From Hanleya hanleyi (Eukaryota; Mollusca; Polyplacophora; Lepidopleurida; Hanleyidae), in NCBI GenBank assembly GCA_036873755.1, contig JAVTVY010045423.1, positions 143,488 to 207,487 of the forward strand: a DNA stretch of 64,000 nt. The letters are read 5' to 3'. The notes under the pieces were generated by a model. The model saw only the letters and a program-made list of their open reading frames with translations, did no database searches and had not been told where the DNA came from. How positions within the stretch are numbered: the stretch's first letter is position 1; each line of letters begins with the position of its first letter. The position numbers were made by a program, and so were the translations under genes. Positions 33,800-45,610 of this stretch are shown here, in pieces.

Positions 33800-34440
33800 C
33801 AGGAGAAACACCTCAAATTATAAGAGATGCTTTGGGGGTGGAATCAAGGGAATATCCATTTCATTTGGATATATATCTTATCTGCTGATAAGGGATACAT
33901 ACAACGAGGGCTATGTGAGCGGAAACACATCCTATAGCATGTGGTGTGCCTCACGTGCGGCGGATCACGGTTTACAGCTCAGAGCTGTAAAATCCTTACA
34001 CATCAATGCGCGAGGTATTAGGAGTTCGACGGAATAGGCCAAGCGGTCGCAATGCTTGATTGGGGTCAACCAACTCTCTGGGGGTCTAATAAATCTGTCA
34101 GATTTTTGGACAGGATTCCCGACCGCGCGCACAACGCCGCAAGTGACATCATATATAGTAAAATAGATCTTTGCCGAACATTTCGATTACTTTTTAAGTT
34201 TGCATAATACCTCTGTTGACCTAGCTTTAAAAAGAGTTTTCTGGAGATTATTTTCCCTATTTATCTGGAGAGAGCACGTGAAAAGTAGTTCGCTCAATTG
34301 CAGAACTGAAGGAGTTGTTCGCCCGGATTCAAACTGAACCGTGCGTACGTGGATTTCCCCCTATACGTCATAGCAACCTATAGTAAAGGTCAACTTCCGC
34401 TATTGGCGGCAGGGATGATAAATGAGCCTGTGAAACGGAG
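33800..34440 (+). repeat. Dispersed repeat shared with 24.9 kb and 57.3 kb
   Basis: 33800-34060 matches the complement of 24890-25082. 34070-34440 matches 57340-57670, with landmarks GTTAGATTTTTGGA-like, GAAAAGTAGTT(C/A)GCTC, ACGTCATAGC and CTTCCGCTATTG. The two halves therefore behave as separate repeat families lying side by side, or as parts of one larger element. No coding family was identified. Confidence 0.55.
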
Positions 34441-36544
34441 CATGCGCTGTGGGGAGGATGGATTGGAGTCTCATTCGGGACTGCTGAACGGAAATCTACG
34501 AAGGGGACCGATTGTACTATCTTCCACCGGAGATCCCCGAGAAGTTCCCAGTGGTTGGGTTCTGTGAAAGGGGACTAGGAAGGGGGCTAGGTTTCTCTTC
34601 CTGATCCAAAGTTGAAGTCTTCAATCCAGCCAATGAGAGTGCTCGATAGAAAGGACGGCTGTTTCTGCATTAGCCAATGGCGGCGCTCTTGTTACCAGGC
34701 TAATTAGTATAGAATCTATTGTAGGGTTTTGAGGTCCATTTTAATTTGGGTATCATGAAATTCATTGACCGTTGATGGGGCATGTGAAATCTTGAACACT
34801 GGTCCTATACTACATCCCCCCTAATAATCTGGATACATCATTGGGAATGCTCAGTTTTAAAACTGATAAATGTAATCGTTTGTGAGGACCAAAGTTTACC
34901 TTTTGATCAATCTTCATAAACTTTTGCGCCGGACAAAACTACGTTTCCAACATTTCTTTGTCTTCACGGATTTACGAACGCCGAAATCGATGCACTGAGA
35001 ATTGTAATAAATTCCCGGCACAAAACCCTTGAAACACTACAGCGGTACTGACAGGCCGATACCTTAGAAACAACATGCTTATCCAAAATGCTCTGCAAAT
35101 CAGATATTGAATTTGTAGGTTAAACAGTCATTAAACTTTATAAGCTGGTAAGTTACACTAAGTTGCCATCGTATTGTCATATACCTTGCCTCCTCAGTCG
35201 TGGAACCATATATGTATGGTCATTCTGTAGTCCTCTTCGTCATCTACACGTGTGTGATTCTGACTTTGGGGCAACCTCCTGACAGCAGTCGAATGCCCTA
35301 CGACAGCTGCGATGAACTTTCTCAGACTTTCTGGGACTGATCACACACTGCGCAGTTCCCTACGCGAATAGATTCGCTTAGAACGTGGAGGAAATTAAGA
35401 ATCTAACATCTTTAACGAATGTAAGCTATTGATTAAGTACTTTTGGGATATATTTTGTTGACGAAAACAAAGGCTGTCAGCGGGGCGAGAGAAGGTTAAT
35501 AATCTCAGAGCTGAGAGCGTGTTAACGATATTGTGGGCAGTCGTTCAGTTGATATACGCTATTCTGAGTTTCACTATGGGAGTGTCCATGTCCATTTTGA
35601 GTCTTCTTTCGGTAGTTATTTTTTATTTCCCCGTAAATAAATCAGATGAAACTACCGATATCTTCCGCCATTTTACAAGTCATGTGATACCCTATTTGTT
35701 CAAATTTAGCGTCCCACAACATCTCTTAAATATTACAAAAATTATTCACAATAGTGATATAATTTCAAATGCCAGAAGTAGATTTTGAAGAAGTGGTGTC
35801 AGAAGTGGATTTCTCGAAGCTGTACATCGCTGGATAGAGACAGAATAGTTTTCGGTGACTAAACGATATCGTTTCAAGATAATGGAGCCTGTCGATTCTC
35901 GAGGCATCTTATTTCTGGTGTAGAGGCCCAAACATGATTATATTCTGGACATTTATTTTAGTTTCGTTCCACTGGAAGGGAGTTTGCGTGTACCGGGGTA
36001 GTTTAAGGTTTCCGTCCCAAAAGCAAACAAAACATTTTTGTTAATTCTAAGGTATATTGGTTTGTTTGAAAATGTTGCCCATGACATAGCGCACATAAAG
36101 GATTGCCAAACTCACTGGAGTATAACAATTATTTTCCCGAAATTATATTGTCTCTAGAAGATTTATCTCCCATCAAGATCTTCATAATAGCCGAGTAAAC
36201 AATGCTGAGGCATCTTGGCACATTCAATAATGGATGGACCGGCAGATATTGTCTTCCACTGGATGGTACTAAAGTCATGCTGTTTATACGATAATATTTC
36301 TCTGAATCACTGCCATTATCAGCATCATTACCCACATCGATCAATATATTTCTTGTATGGGCCATTATAGTTTAACCCTACCCGGTCTAGGCAATTCTGG
36401 TTGTACACCAGCCCCCTCACAAGCCCCTTATATTATTATCGTTGCTTCTGTGGCTAGGGGCTAAAACGTTCTAATTGATATATATTTGGATCAAGTTCTG
36501 GCAGAAACGAAGAATCGCTATCGCATTGGCTGCTCTAATAGCGT
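34441..36544. other. No gene seen
   Basis: An 89-codon frame at 35519-35788 is hydrophobic over its first ~40 residues (alternating I/L/V/S/F) but has no family resemblance, and its context does not support a gene. No other pattern was found. Confidence 0.35.
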
Positions 36545-36980
36545 CACACAGCCAGAAAAAGAGTGATGGCCCATTACCTTTTTATGGTGATAATGCCTGC
36601 TCTAATGGCGTCACACAGCCAGAAAAAGGGTTTTTATGGTGATAATGCATGTTCATCATCCTTTAAAGGTGATTAAAAAAAAGGTGATGGCCAATGTCGT
36701 CACCCTTTTAGGGCGATGGCCCATTTCGTCACCCTTTTGTGGTGATAGCCAGTACCCTTTTAGGGCGATGACCTAAACATTTGCACTCATTGCTGATTAC
36801 CCTTTTAGAGTGATAGCCGTCACCCTTTTAAGGTGATAGCCATTACCCTTTTAAGGTGACCGCCATTACCCTTTTAAGGTGATGGTGGAAAAGGGTGATG
36901 GCTCTAACTCTACGCCTTTTTTGGGTGATGCTGTCATCACCATTTTAGGGAGATAAGTATCACCATTTTTCTGGCTGTGC
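36545..36980. mobile_element. TIR element filled with CACCCTTTTA/GGTGAT palindromes
   Basis: CACACAGCCAGAAAAA at 36545 (repeated at 36607) mirrors TTTTTCTGGCTGTG ending near 36979. Between them run about a dozen units of CACCCTTTTAGGGTGAT with variable spacers (ATGGCC, AGCCGT). The layout parallels the element at 4704-6232 although the sequences are unrelated. Confidence 0.75.
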
Positions 36981-37604
36981 ATAGTAACAGTAACGTGATC
37001 TTGTCGAATTGGAGGCAGTAATGGAGCATTATTCTAGGCAAATTCAATCAGTTTCATACAGAGTGAAACAAGAATGTCGAGAACAATGATCTGATCGTAC
37101 CTCATAGTCTCCATTCCTCATTCTCATGGCATCAGATTGTATTCCTTCTAATGCCAGATTTATACCCTGTGATTACACTAAATAGCATAAAACTTGATAA
37201 TTCTTTTACAAAGATATACTGGAGGCATATTCCCATCTCTCTAGTATATACAGATACATGCTCCCGCGTTTTTCTGCGCAGTGCGGTCAGAGGGAGTTTC
37301 ATCGACTTTTCGGCGGTTACATGCTAACTCTCACAATGGGAGAATGCCATTCCGAAATTTCGAAGTCACCCAAGTCTACTCAACCATGATCCGATGCATC
37401 CAGGATGCATCCAGGTTTAAGCAATAGCGCTCAAACTTAGACATCCCGGAATATTAGTACACTTGCGCAGAGATAACAATCTCTTACGTTGGTGAGACCC
37501 AGAGGAATAAATCTCTAATTGGCATGATGGGATACTTCATTAAAGGAAAAAAAATTCTGACCGAAAACATTAAAACAAGCCATGCTAAATTTAAAAGAAC
37601 AAAA
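36981..37604. other. No gene seen
   Basis: Unpatterned sequence up to the first LINE motif. Confidence 0.35.
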
Positions 37605-38470
37605 TGAAAAAACCTTCAAATATTTTGCGCACTACAAAGCAAGAATCACGTTAACAAACGGACGAACAAAATAATACACGAACCTGGAAAGTTAGAAGAC
37701 CAGCACAAAATTCAGACTGAAATCTTAAACTTTTGTGAAGAACTATATAAATCGACGGACACCGATCTAGAATACCGTGATGATCCTGTGGCTTTCAGCC
37801 ACTCATATGACTTGCCTGAACTTCCAACAAGTCAATTGAGCTGGAAGGGGAAACGAATTTTGTTGACGCTGCAGTAGCGTTAATACAGATGAAAACAATT
37901 AAGTCCGCGTTCAGACGGATACACCGGTGGCTTTTGTTTAATATTTCTGAGTATATAATAGTTATTATTGGATAAAATTCATCAATGAGGCGTATAGGGA
38001 AGGAACCATCATTCCGAGAGCCGGAAATCCTACAGAATATATGAAAAAATTGTGACCCATGGCTTTCTTGTACTGTAGTTACAAATTGGCCTCTCTATGT
38101 GTTGGTAATTTATGATGATCAGAAGGGATTTATGGCCGGACGATTTATCGATGAAAGTACTAGAATCATTTACGATATCCTTTCTAAAAGACGAAATTCT
38201 TGGCATATTGCTATCAGTAGATTCCGAGAAGGCGTTTGACTAGGTATCCTTGTCTTCCGTTGAAAAAATGTTGGTCACTTTTACCTTTCGTCCCTCTTTT
38301 CGATAATGGATGGAAACAATAACTTGCTCCATCTTTTTAAGCGTAACTGTCAATGGATACTTGATTCAACCTCTGCCTATTGACTGAGGCTGTCGTCAAG
38401 AGATCCATTATCCCCGTATATATATTTATATATTTTTTTGTGTGGAGATTTTGGCAATACTGTTACGTGC
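37605..38470 (+). pseudogene. LINE RT remnant (fragment a), unit 1, with upstream extension
   Basis: Reading across frames gives EKTFKYFAHYKARITLTNGR, FCEELYKSTDTDLEYRDD, then FINEAYREGTIIPRAGNPTE, SYKLASLCVGN, DDQKGFMAGRFI and GILLSVDSEKAFD just before a TAG. This is the order of the pre-RT linker and first RT blocks of L1/Tx1-like LINEs (compare GFIxGRFI and IDFEKAFD). The part before 37779 occurs only here. The rest is repeated in units 2 and 3. Many stops and frameshifts are present, so it is inactive. Confidence 0.7.
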
Positions 38471-38485
38471 AGAACCATATGACTT

Positions 38486-39300
38486 GCCTAACTTTCCCTT
38501 GACAATTTAATTGAGATGGAAGAGGAAATAAAGTATGCTGAGGCTGTGGTAGCATTAAAACAGATGAAAACAAATAAAGCCCGGGCTCAGACAGATACAC
38601 CAGCGAATTAGCTATTATTGGATAAAATCATCAACGCGGTGTATGGGGAAGGGATAATAACCATCATTCCTGAGAGCCGGAAATCCTAGAGAATATATAA
38701 AGAATTGCTTGCCATAACTTTGTTGAACAGTGGTTACAAATTGACCTCTCTTTGTGTCGGTAATCGGATGAAGAGAAGGTGTTTCATTGGTGTCCTTATC
38801 TTTCATTTAATAAGTATTGGTACCTTTTACTATTTGTCCCTCTTTTCGACCATGGATAGAACAATATCTTTCTCCATCTTTTCAAGAATATCTGTCAATG
38901 GATACTTGGTTCGGCATTTGTCAATCGACTGAGGCTGTCGTCAAGGGATCCATTGCCCCCGTATATACTTTTGTTTTATGTAGAGATTTTGGCAATAATG
39001 TTACGTGCCACACACCAAGTAAAATATATTAGGTCCTACTACTGGCACAGAGGAATTCATGTTGACGCTATACGCGGATGATCTTAGATAGGAGTGAGCG
39101 TTCTCTCGATGCTGTACTGAAACTTTTCAAATAGATTTTCGAAGATATCCGCGTTAAAAAATAAATTTGGATTGGTTCTAAAAAAAGACCAATCGAAACG
39201 ATCTGTGAAGATTGTGATTTAAGGTGGACATCCCAATTTACAATTTTAGATATACAATATAATTCGCTATTCCTGAAACAACACACATTATTTATCCGTG
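38486..39300 (+). pseudogene. LINE RT remnant (fragment b) with YADD, unit 1
   Basis: A second, independently damaged RT copy that restarts at the same upstream point as fragment a (CATATGACTTGCCT). Across frames it reads LLNSGYKLTSLCVGNRMK, then RDPLPPYILLFYVEILAIML (the GDPLSPYLF block), and TEEFMLTLYADDLR with the catalytic YADD at 39071-39082 followed immediately by a TAG. Beyond this, IWIGSK and WTSQFTILDIQYN match the post-YADD segment of L1/Tx1-like RTs. The stretch between GNRMK and the GDPLSP block is largely deleted. Inactive. Confidence 0.75.
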
Positions 39301-39319
39301 TAGCAGTTTATTTTCATTC

Positions 39320-39545
39320 CGCTGTTTTGGTGTGAGATCATGCAGGCTGTATGCATACTTCCTTGAAGTCCTCGGCTTTAGTTGCCACATGAACAGGTAC
39401 AATAAAAGCGTACCTAAGATACAACACATATCACGAATCGTTAGATTCTTGGTATGTGCTTTAGAATAGTTTAACCGGAAGACTATACTGTGAAGTCATG
39501 TGGCTCTGCCAGTATGTCGGCACCTCTTCCCACTTCCCTTATATG
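39320..39545 (+). repeat. Retroelement-tail-like sequence, unit 1
   Basis: CTTCCTTGAAGTCCTCGG ... CCACATGAACAGGTACAATA AAAGCGTACC resembles the 56690-56780 tail of Penelope-like copy B (ACTTCAAGATCCTCATGG ... AAAAGCGTGACTG). Present in units 1 and 2. Unit 3 keeps only its first part. Confidence 0.45.
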
Positions 39546-39559
39546 TGTTGTAATTTGTA

Positions 39560-40115
39560 TCTCTTAGCCTTTCGTAACACTTTACTTTCGATTTCTTTAC
39601 TTGACAAACTTATTTTGATAGGTGTATTTCTTTCCGACTTTTCACGGAGCCTGTACATATCTAACATACTCATCTCCGGAAGGTCTAATTCTGTTCAAAG
39701 AATATCGTTAATCCGTTCTATGTCACGTAGTTTCTGTTCCGCATGTGACCCTTTCTTGGACTAAACAGGCATTGTAAGATTTAGCTTCCAGTTCGTATTC
39801 GTGTATGGCCCGTTGGATCTTTTTACAGTTTCTTTTCTCGTTGACCGCTTTGTCTTCAACGCCATCGATTTGTGCTTTTAGCTTTCAAGTCACTTTCACT
39901 CGCGTTTTGTATTAGGTTCGCCAGTTTTCGCTTAAGTGGGGTCTCTGACTTGCACCCCAGCCATAGGACCAAATCAAGCCGCTGCGCCCTTGAGTGTCGT
40001 TCACTATGCCATTGTAGCGTCTGACAGATCTACCGGAGCATTGAAGACAAAATCAGAGATCACAAAAGTCACATTGTATGTTTTCATCCTTGTCCGACAA
40101 TGACTTTTCGTATGA
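39560..40115 (-). pseudogene. LINE ORF1 remnant: PHD finger, coiled coil, RRM-like (unit 1)
   Basis: Read on the minus strand with frame switches. First comes a cysteine cluster SDKDENIQCDFCD, one stop, FCLQCSGRS and RRYNGIVND, then GCKSETPLKRKLANLIQNAS, which fits a degraded PHD finger. Next is a charged, heptad-like stretch (DGVEDKAVNEKRN, KIQRAIHEYELEAKSYN). Last is DLPEMSMLDMYRLREKSERN and SSKEIESKVLRKAKRYK, which resembles the conserved RNA-binding domain of L1-type ORF1 proteins (compare HRLG ... VLKKARKLK). Such proteins bind LINE RNA and chaperone it. The remnant lies antisense to the RT fragments, so it is not the intact 5' part of that same copy. Stops and indels make it inactive. 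Confidence 0.65.
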
Positions 40116-40579
40116 GGCATACATCGTTTAGCTTGTTGTTGTTGTTGTTCGACAGATCCCATGTCAACATGGCTGCCGCTTTGGCTTTAAGGACTTGAAC
40201 CGTCCCTCTAACTTTGCCGATTTTTTTGGCCCCGATGACCTCCTGTTCTCGGTTGAGGCATTTTTCAGACGTTTATTGATGTTTTGAAATGTAAACTATA
40301 CAGTGTTCTCAGTGGAAGATTGTTAAAACAAAACTAAGATCGAGAGGCATATGAGTGACGAAAACTTCCGACATCCTCCACCCACGCATGCGCTAACTCT
40401 CCTGTCTAAGAGGAGAGTATATCAGTGGAAAATGATCCCGCTTAACGATGTCCGCCGGTGATTTTTTACTTTGGCGGCCATTTTGCTGATTTTCATATTG
40501 AGTTATCTCCTATCCATAGGTTAAGAGAGGGATTTCCTTTAAAAGCTTTCTAGCTGAGAATTTTGCACAGCAACTGATG

Positions 40580-41270
40580 ATCCTGTGGCTTTCAGTCAAT
40601 CATATGACTTGCCTGAACTTCCAACAAGTCAATTGAGCTGGAAGGGGAAACGAAGTATTTTGACGCTGCAGTAGCGTTAATACAGATGAAAACAATTAAG
40701 TCCGCGTTCAGACGGATACACCGGCGGCTTTTATTTAATATTTCTGAGTATATAATAGTTATTATTGGATAAAATTCATCAATGAGGCCTTAGGGAAGGA
40801 ACCATCATTCCGAGAGCCGGAAATCCTACAGAATATATAAAAAAAATTGTGACCCATGGCTTTGTTGTACTGTAGTTACAAATTGGCCTCTCTATGTGTT
40901 GGTAATTTATGATGATCAGAAGGGATTTATGGCCGGACGATTTATCGATAAAAGTACTAGAATCATTTACGATATCCTTTCTAAAAGACGAAATTCTTGG
41001 CATATTGCTATCAGTAGATTCCGAGAAGGCGTTTGACTAGGTATCCTTGTCTTCCGTTGAAAAATTGTTGGTACCTTTTACCTTTCGTCCCTCTTTTCGA
41101 TAATGGATGGAAACAATAACTTTCTCCATCTTTTTAAGCGTAACTGTCAATGGATACTTGATTCAACCTCTGCCTATTGACTGAGGCTGTCGTCAAGAGA
41201 TCCATTATCCCCGTATATATATTTATATATTTTTTTGTGTGGAGATTTTGGCAATACTGTTACGTGCAGA
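40580..41270 (+). pseudogene. LINE RT remnant (fragment a), unit 2
   Basis: Same blocks as 37779-38470, including GFMAGRFI and LLSVDSEKAFD followed by TAG. It lacks the upstream extension found only before unit 1. Confidence 0.7.
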
Positions 41271-41282
41271 ACCATATGACTT

Positions 41283-42098
41283 GCCTAACTTTCCCTTGAC
41301 AATTTAATTAGGATGGAAGAGGAAATAAAGTATTCTGAGGCTGTGGTAGCATTAAAACAGATGAAAACAAATAAAGCCCGGGCTCAGACAGATACACCAG
41401 CGAATTAGCTATTATTGGATAAAATCATCAACGCGGTGTATGGGGAAGGGATAATAACCATCATTCCTGAGAGCCGGAAATCCTAGAGAATATATAAAGA
41501 ATTGCTTGCCATAACTTTGTTGAACAGTGGTTACAAATTGACCTCTCTTTGTGTCGGTAATCGGATGAAGAGAAGGTGTTTCATTGGTGTCCTTATCTTT
41601 CATTTAATAAGTATTGGTACCTTTTACTATTTGTCCCTCTTTTCGACCATGGATAGAACAATATCTTTCTCCATCTTTTCAAGAATATCTGTCAATGGAT
41701 ACTTGGTTCGGCATTTGTCAATCGACTGAGGCTGTCGTCAAGGGATCCATTGCCTCCGTATATACTTTTGTTTTATGTAGGGATTTTGGCAATAATGTTA
41801 CGTGCCACACACCAAGTAAAATATATTAGGTCCTACTACTGGCACAGAGGAATTCATGTTGACGCTATACGCGGATGATCTTAGATAGGAGTGAGCGTTC
41901 TCTCGATGCTGTACTGAAACTTTTCAAATAGATTTTCGAAGATATCCGCGTTAAAAAATAAATTTGGATTGGTTCTAAAAAAAGACCAATCGAAACGATC
42001 TGTGAAGATTGTGATTTAAGGTGGACATCCCAATTTACAATTTTAGATATACAATATAATTTGCTATTGCTCAAACAACACACATTATTTATCCGTGT
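41283..42098 (+). pseudogene. LINE RT remnant (fragment b), unit 2
   Basis: Same as 38486-39300, with YADD at about 41868-41879 followed by a stop. The protein-level fragments around GYKLTSLCVGNRMK are identical to unit 1, pointing to recent duplication. Confidence 0.75.
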
Positions 42099-42356
42099 AG
42101 CAGTTTATTTTCATTCCGCTGTTTTGGTGTGAGATCATGTAGGCTGTATGCATACTTCCTTGAAGTCCTCGGCTTTAGTTGCCACATGAACAGGTACAAT
42201 AAAAGCGTACCTAAGATACAACACATATCACGAATCGTTAGATTCTTGGTATGTGCTTTAGAATAGTTTAACCGGAAGTCTTTTCTGTGAAGTCATGTGG
42301 CGCTGCCAGTATGTCGGCACCTCTTCCCACTTCCCTTATATGTGTTGTAATTTGTA

Positions 42357-42905
42357 TCTCTTAGCCTTTCGTAACACTTTACTTTCGATTTCTTTACTTG
42401 ACAAACTTATTTTGATAGGTGTATTTCTTTCCGACTTTTCACGGAGCCTGTACATATCTAACATACTCATCTCCGGAAGGTCTAATTCTGTTCAAAGAAT
42501 ATCGTTAATCCGTTCTATGTCACGTAGTTTCTGTTCCGCATGTGACTCTTTCTTGGATTAAACAGGCATTGTAAGATTTAGCTTCCAGTTCGTATTCGTG
42601 TATGGCCCGTTGGATCTTTTTACAGTTTCTTTTCTTGTTGACCGCTTTGTCTTCAACGCCATCGATTTGTGCTTTTAGCTTTCAAGTCACTTTCACTCGC
42701 GTTTTGTATTAGGTTCGCCAGTTTTCGCTTAAGTGGGGTCTCTGACTTGCACCCCAGCCATAGGACCAAATCAAGCCGCTGCGCCCTTGAGTGTCGTTCA
42801 CTATGTCATTGTAGCGTCTGACAGCTCTACGGGAGCATTGAAGACAAAATCAGAGATCACAAAAGTCACATTGTATGTTTTCACTTTTCGTATGAGGCAT
42901 ACATC
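42357..42905 (-). pseudogene. LINE ORF1 remnant (unit 2)
   Basis: Same PHD, coiled-coil and RRM-like traces as unit 1. A short deletion near 42882 removes residues just before the first PHD cysteines. Confidence 0.6.
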
Positions 42906-43359
42906 GTTTAGCTTGTTGTTGTTGTTGTTCGACAGATCCCATGTCAACATGGCTGCCGCTTTGGCTTTAAGGACTTGAACCGTCCCTCTAACTTTACCGA
43001 TTTTTTTGGCCCCGATGACCTCCTGTTCTCGGTTGAGGCATTATTCAGACGTTTATTGATGTTTTGAAATGTAAACTATACAGTGTTCTCAGTGGAAGAT
43101 TGTTAAAACAAAACTAAGATCGAGAGGCATATGAGTGACGAAACCTTCCGACATCCTCCACCCACGCATGCGCTATCTCTCCTGTCTAAGAGGAGGGTAT
43201 ATCAGTGGAAAATGATCCCGCTTAACGATGTCCGCTGGTGATTTTTTACTTTGGCGGCCATTTTGCTGATTTTCATATTGAGTTATCTCCTATCCATAGG
43301 TTAAGAGAGGGATTTCCTTTAAAAGCTTTCTAGCTGAGAATTTTGCACAGCAACTGATG

Positions 43360-44055
43360 ATCCTGTGGCTTTCAGCCAATCATATGACTTGCCTGAACTT
43401 CCAACAAGTCAATTGAGCTGGAAGGGGAAACGAAGTATTTTGACGCTGCAGTAGCGTTAATACAGATGAAAACAATTAAGTCCGCGTTCAGACGGATACA
43501 CCGGCGGCTTTTATTTAATATTTCTGAGTATATAATAGTTATTATTGGATAAAATTCATCAATGGGGCCTATAGGGAAGGAACCATCATTCCGAGAGCTG
43601 GAAATCCTACAGAATATATAAAAAAAATTGTGACCCATGGCTTTGTTGTACTGTAGTTACAAATTGGCCTCTCTATGTGTTGGTAATCTATGATGATCAG
43701 AAGGGATTTATGGTCGGACGATTTATCGATAAAAGTACTAGAATCATTTACGATATCCTTTCTAAAAGACGAAATTCTTGGCATATTGCTATCAGTAGAT
43801 TCCGAGAAGGCGTTTGACTAGGTATCCCTGTCTTCCGTTGAAAAATTGTTGGTACCTTTTACCTTTCGTCCCTCTTTTCGATAATGGATGGAAACAATAA
43901 CTTGCTCCATCTTTTTAAGCGTAACTGTCAATGGATACTTGATTCAACCTCTGCCTAATGACTGAGGCTGTCGTCAAGAGATCCATTATCCCGTATATAT
44001 ATTTATATATTTGTTTGTGTGGAGATTTTGGCAATACTGTTACGTGCAGAACCAT
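43360..44055 (+). pseudogene. LINE RT remnant (fragment a), unit 3
   Basis: Carries the same GFMVGRFI-type and LLSVDSEKAFD blocks with independent substitutions. Inactive. Confidence 0.7.
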
Positions 44056-44059
44056 ATGA

Positions 44060-44925
44060 CTTGCCTAACTTTCCCTTGACAAGTTAATTGAGCTGGAAGG
44101 GGAAATAAAGTATTCTGAGGCTGTGGTAGCATTAAAACAGACGAAAACAAATAAAGCCCGGGCTCAGACAGATACACCAGAGAATTTTTTTTTTTAATAT
44201 TTCGCTGGGTATATATATATATATATATATATTAGCTATTATTGGATAAAATCATCAACGCGGTGTATAGAGAAGGGATAATAACCATCATTCCTGAGAG
44301 CCGGATATCCTAGAGAATATATAAAGAATTGTCGGGCCATAAATTTGTTGAACAGTAGTTACAACTTGACCTCTCTTTCTGTCGGTAATCGAATGAAGGG
44401 AAGGTGTTTGATTGGTGTCCTTGTCTTTCATTTTAAAAGTATTGGTACCTTTTACTATTTGTCCCTCTTTTCGACCATGGATAGAAACAATAACTTCCTC
44501 CATCTTTTCAAGAATATCTGTCGATGGATACTTGATTCAGCATTTGCCAATCGACTGAGGCTGTCGTCAAGGGATCCATTGTGCCCATATATATTTTTGT
44601 TTTATGTAGATATTTTGGCAATAATGTTACGTGCCACACACCAAGTAAAATATATTAGGCCCTACCACTGTCACAGAGGAATTCAAGTTGACGCTATAGG
44701 CGGACGATCTTAGATATAGGAGTGAACCTTCTCTCGATGCTGTACTGCATCTTTTCAAATAGATTCTCGAAGATATCCGCGTTAAAAAAAAAAATTTGGG
44801 TTGGTTCTAAAAAAGGTCAATCGAAACGATCTGTGAAGATTGTGATTTAAGGTGGACATCCCAATTTACAATTTTAGATATACAATATAATTCGCTATTC
44901 CTGAAACAACACACATTATTTATCC
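44060..44925 (+). pseudogene. LINE RT remnant (fragment b), unit 3
   Basis: Retains the segment between the ACACCAGAGAA block and the LINE-like YYWIKSS block that units 1 and 2 have lost, and reads RDPLCPYIFLFYVDILAIML in one frame (44567-44626). The YADD position has an extra change (GGCGGACGATCT near 44698) that weakens the motif. Inactive. Confidence 0.7.
44208..44232. repeat. (TA)n microsatellite
   Basis: About 24 bases of alternating TA within unit 3, absent from units 1 and 2. Confidence 0.9.
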
Positions 44926-45009
44926 GTGTAGCAGTTTATTTTCATTCCGCTGTTTTGGTGTGAGATCATGCAGGCTGTGTGCATACTTCCTTGAAGTCCT
45001 CGGCATTTG

Positions 45010-45610
45010 TATCTCTTAGCCTTTCATAACAATTTACTTTTGATTTCTTTACTTGACAAACTTATTTTGATAGGCGTATTTCTTTCCGACTTTTCACCGA
45101 GCCTGTACATATCTGACATACTCATCTCCGGAAGATCTAATTCTGTTCGAAGAATATCGTTAATCCGTTCTATATCACGTAATTTCTGTTCCGCATGTGA
45201 CTCTTTCTTGGATTAAACAGGCCTTGTAAGATTTGACTTCCAGTTTTTCCCGATACTCGTATTCGTGTATGGCCCGTTGGATCTTTTAACAGTTTCTTTC
45301 CTTGTTGACCACTTTGTGTTCAACGCCATCGATTTGTGTGCTTTTAGCTTTCAAGTAACTTTCACTCGCGTTTTGTAGTAGGTTCGCCAGTTTGCGCTTA
45401 AGTGGGGTCTCTGACTTGCACCCCAGGCATGTAGGACCAAATCAAGCCGCTGCGCCCTTGAGTGTCGTTCACCATGTCATTGTAGCGTCTGACAGATTCA
45501 CCGGAGCATTGGAGACAAAATCAGAGATCACAAAAGTCGCCATGTATGTTTTCATCCTTGTCCTACAATGACTTTTCGTATGAGGCACACATCGTTTTGC
45601 TTGTTGTTGT
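45010..45610 (-). pseudogene. LINE ORF1 remnant (unit 3)
   Basis: Third antisense copy of the PHD-coiled coil-RRM remnant. It keeps the same cysteine cluster and the LRKAKRYK-like end region in modified form (now L-x-K-x-K-RYK). Confidence 0.6.

Larger units (their letters stand above)
37779..40575 (+). repeat. Tandem segmental repeat, unit 1 (2797 bp)
   Basis: Begins at GATGATCCTGTGGCTTTCAG and is followed directly by a near-identical second unit. Both hold two LINE RT fragments on +, a retroelement-tail-like stretch and an antisense LINE ORF1 remnant. The left junction reads CCGTGATGATCC here and AACTGATGATCC in units 2 and 3, so the duplication breakpoint lies at TGATGATCC. Confidence 0.9.
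40576..43355 (+). repeat. Tandem segmental repeat, unit 2 (2780 bp)
   Basis: Near-identical to unit 1, including the same deletions in fragment b and the same retroelement-tail stretch. It differs by scattered substitutions and a 17-base loss near 42882 (within the ORF1 remnant). Confidence 0.9.

Noticed and set aside
35519..35788. Hydrophobic 89-codon frame as a membrane protein
   Set aside because: AT-rich composition favours hydrophobic chance frames, and no splice, promoter or conservation evidence is visible.
37605..40115. Twin-priming as the explanation for antisense ORF1 next to sense RT
   Set aside because: Twin priming inverts the 5' part upstream of a sense 3' end. Here the antisense ORF1 part lies downstream of the RT, so another rearrangement is needed.
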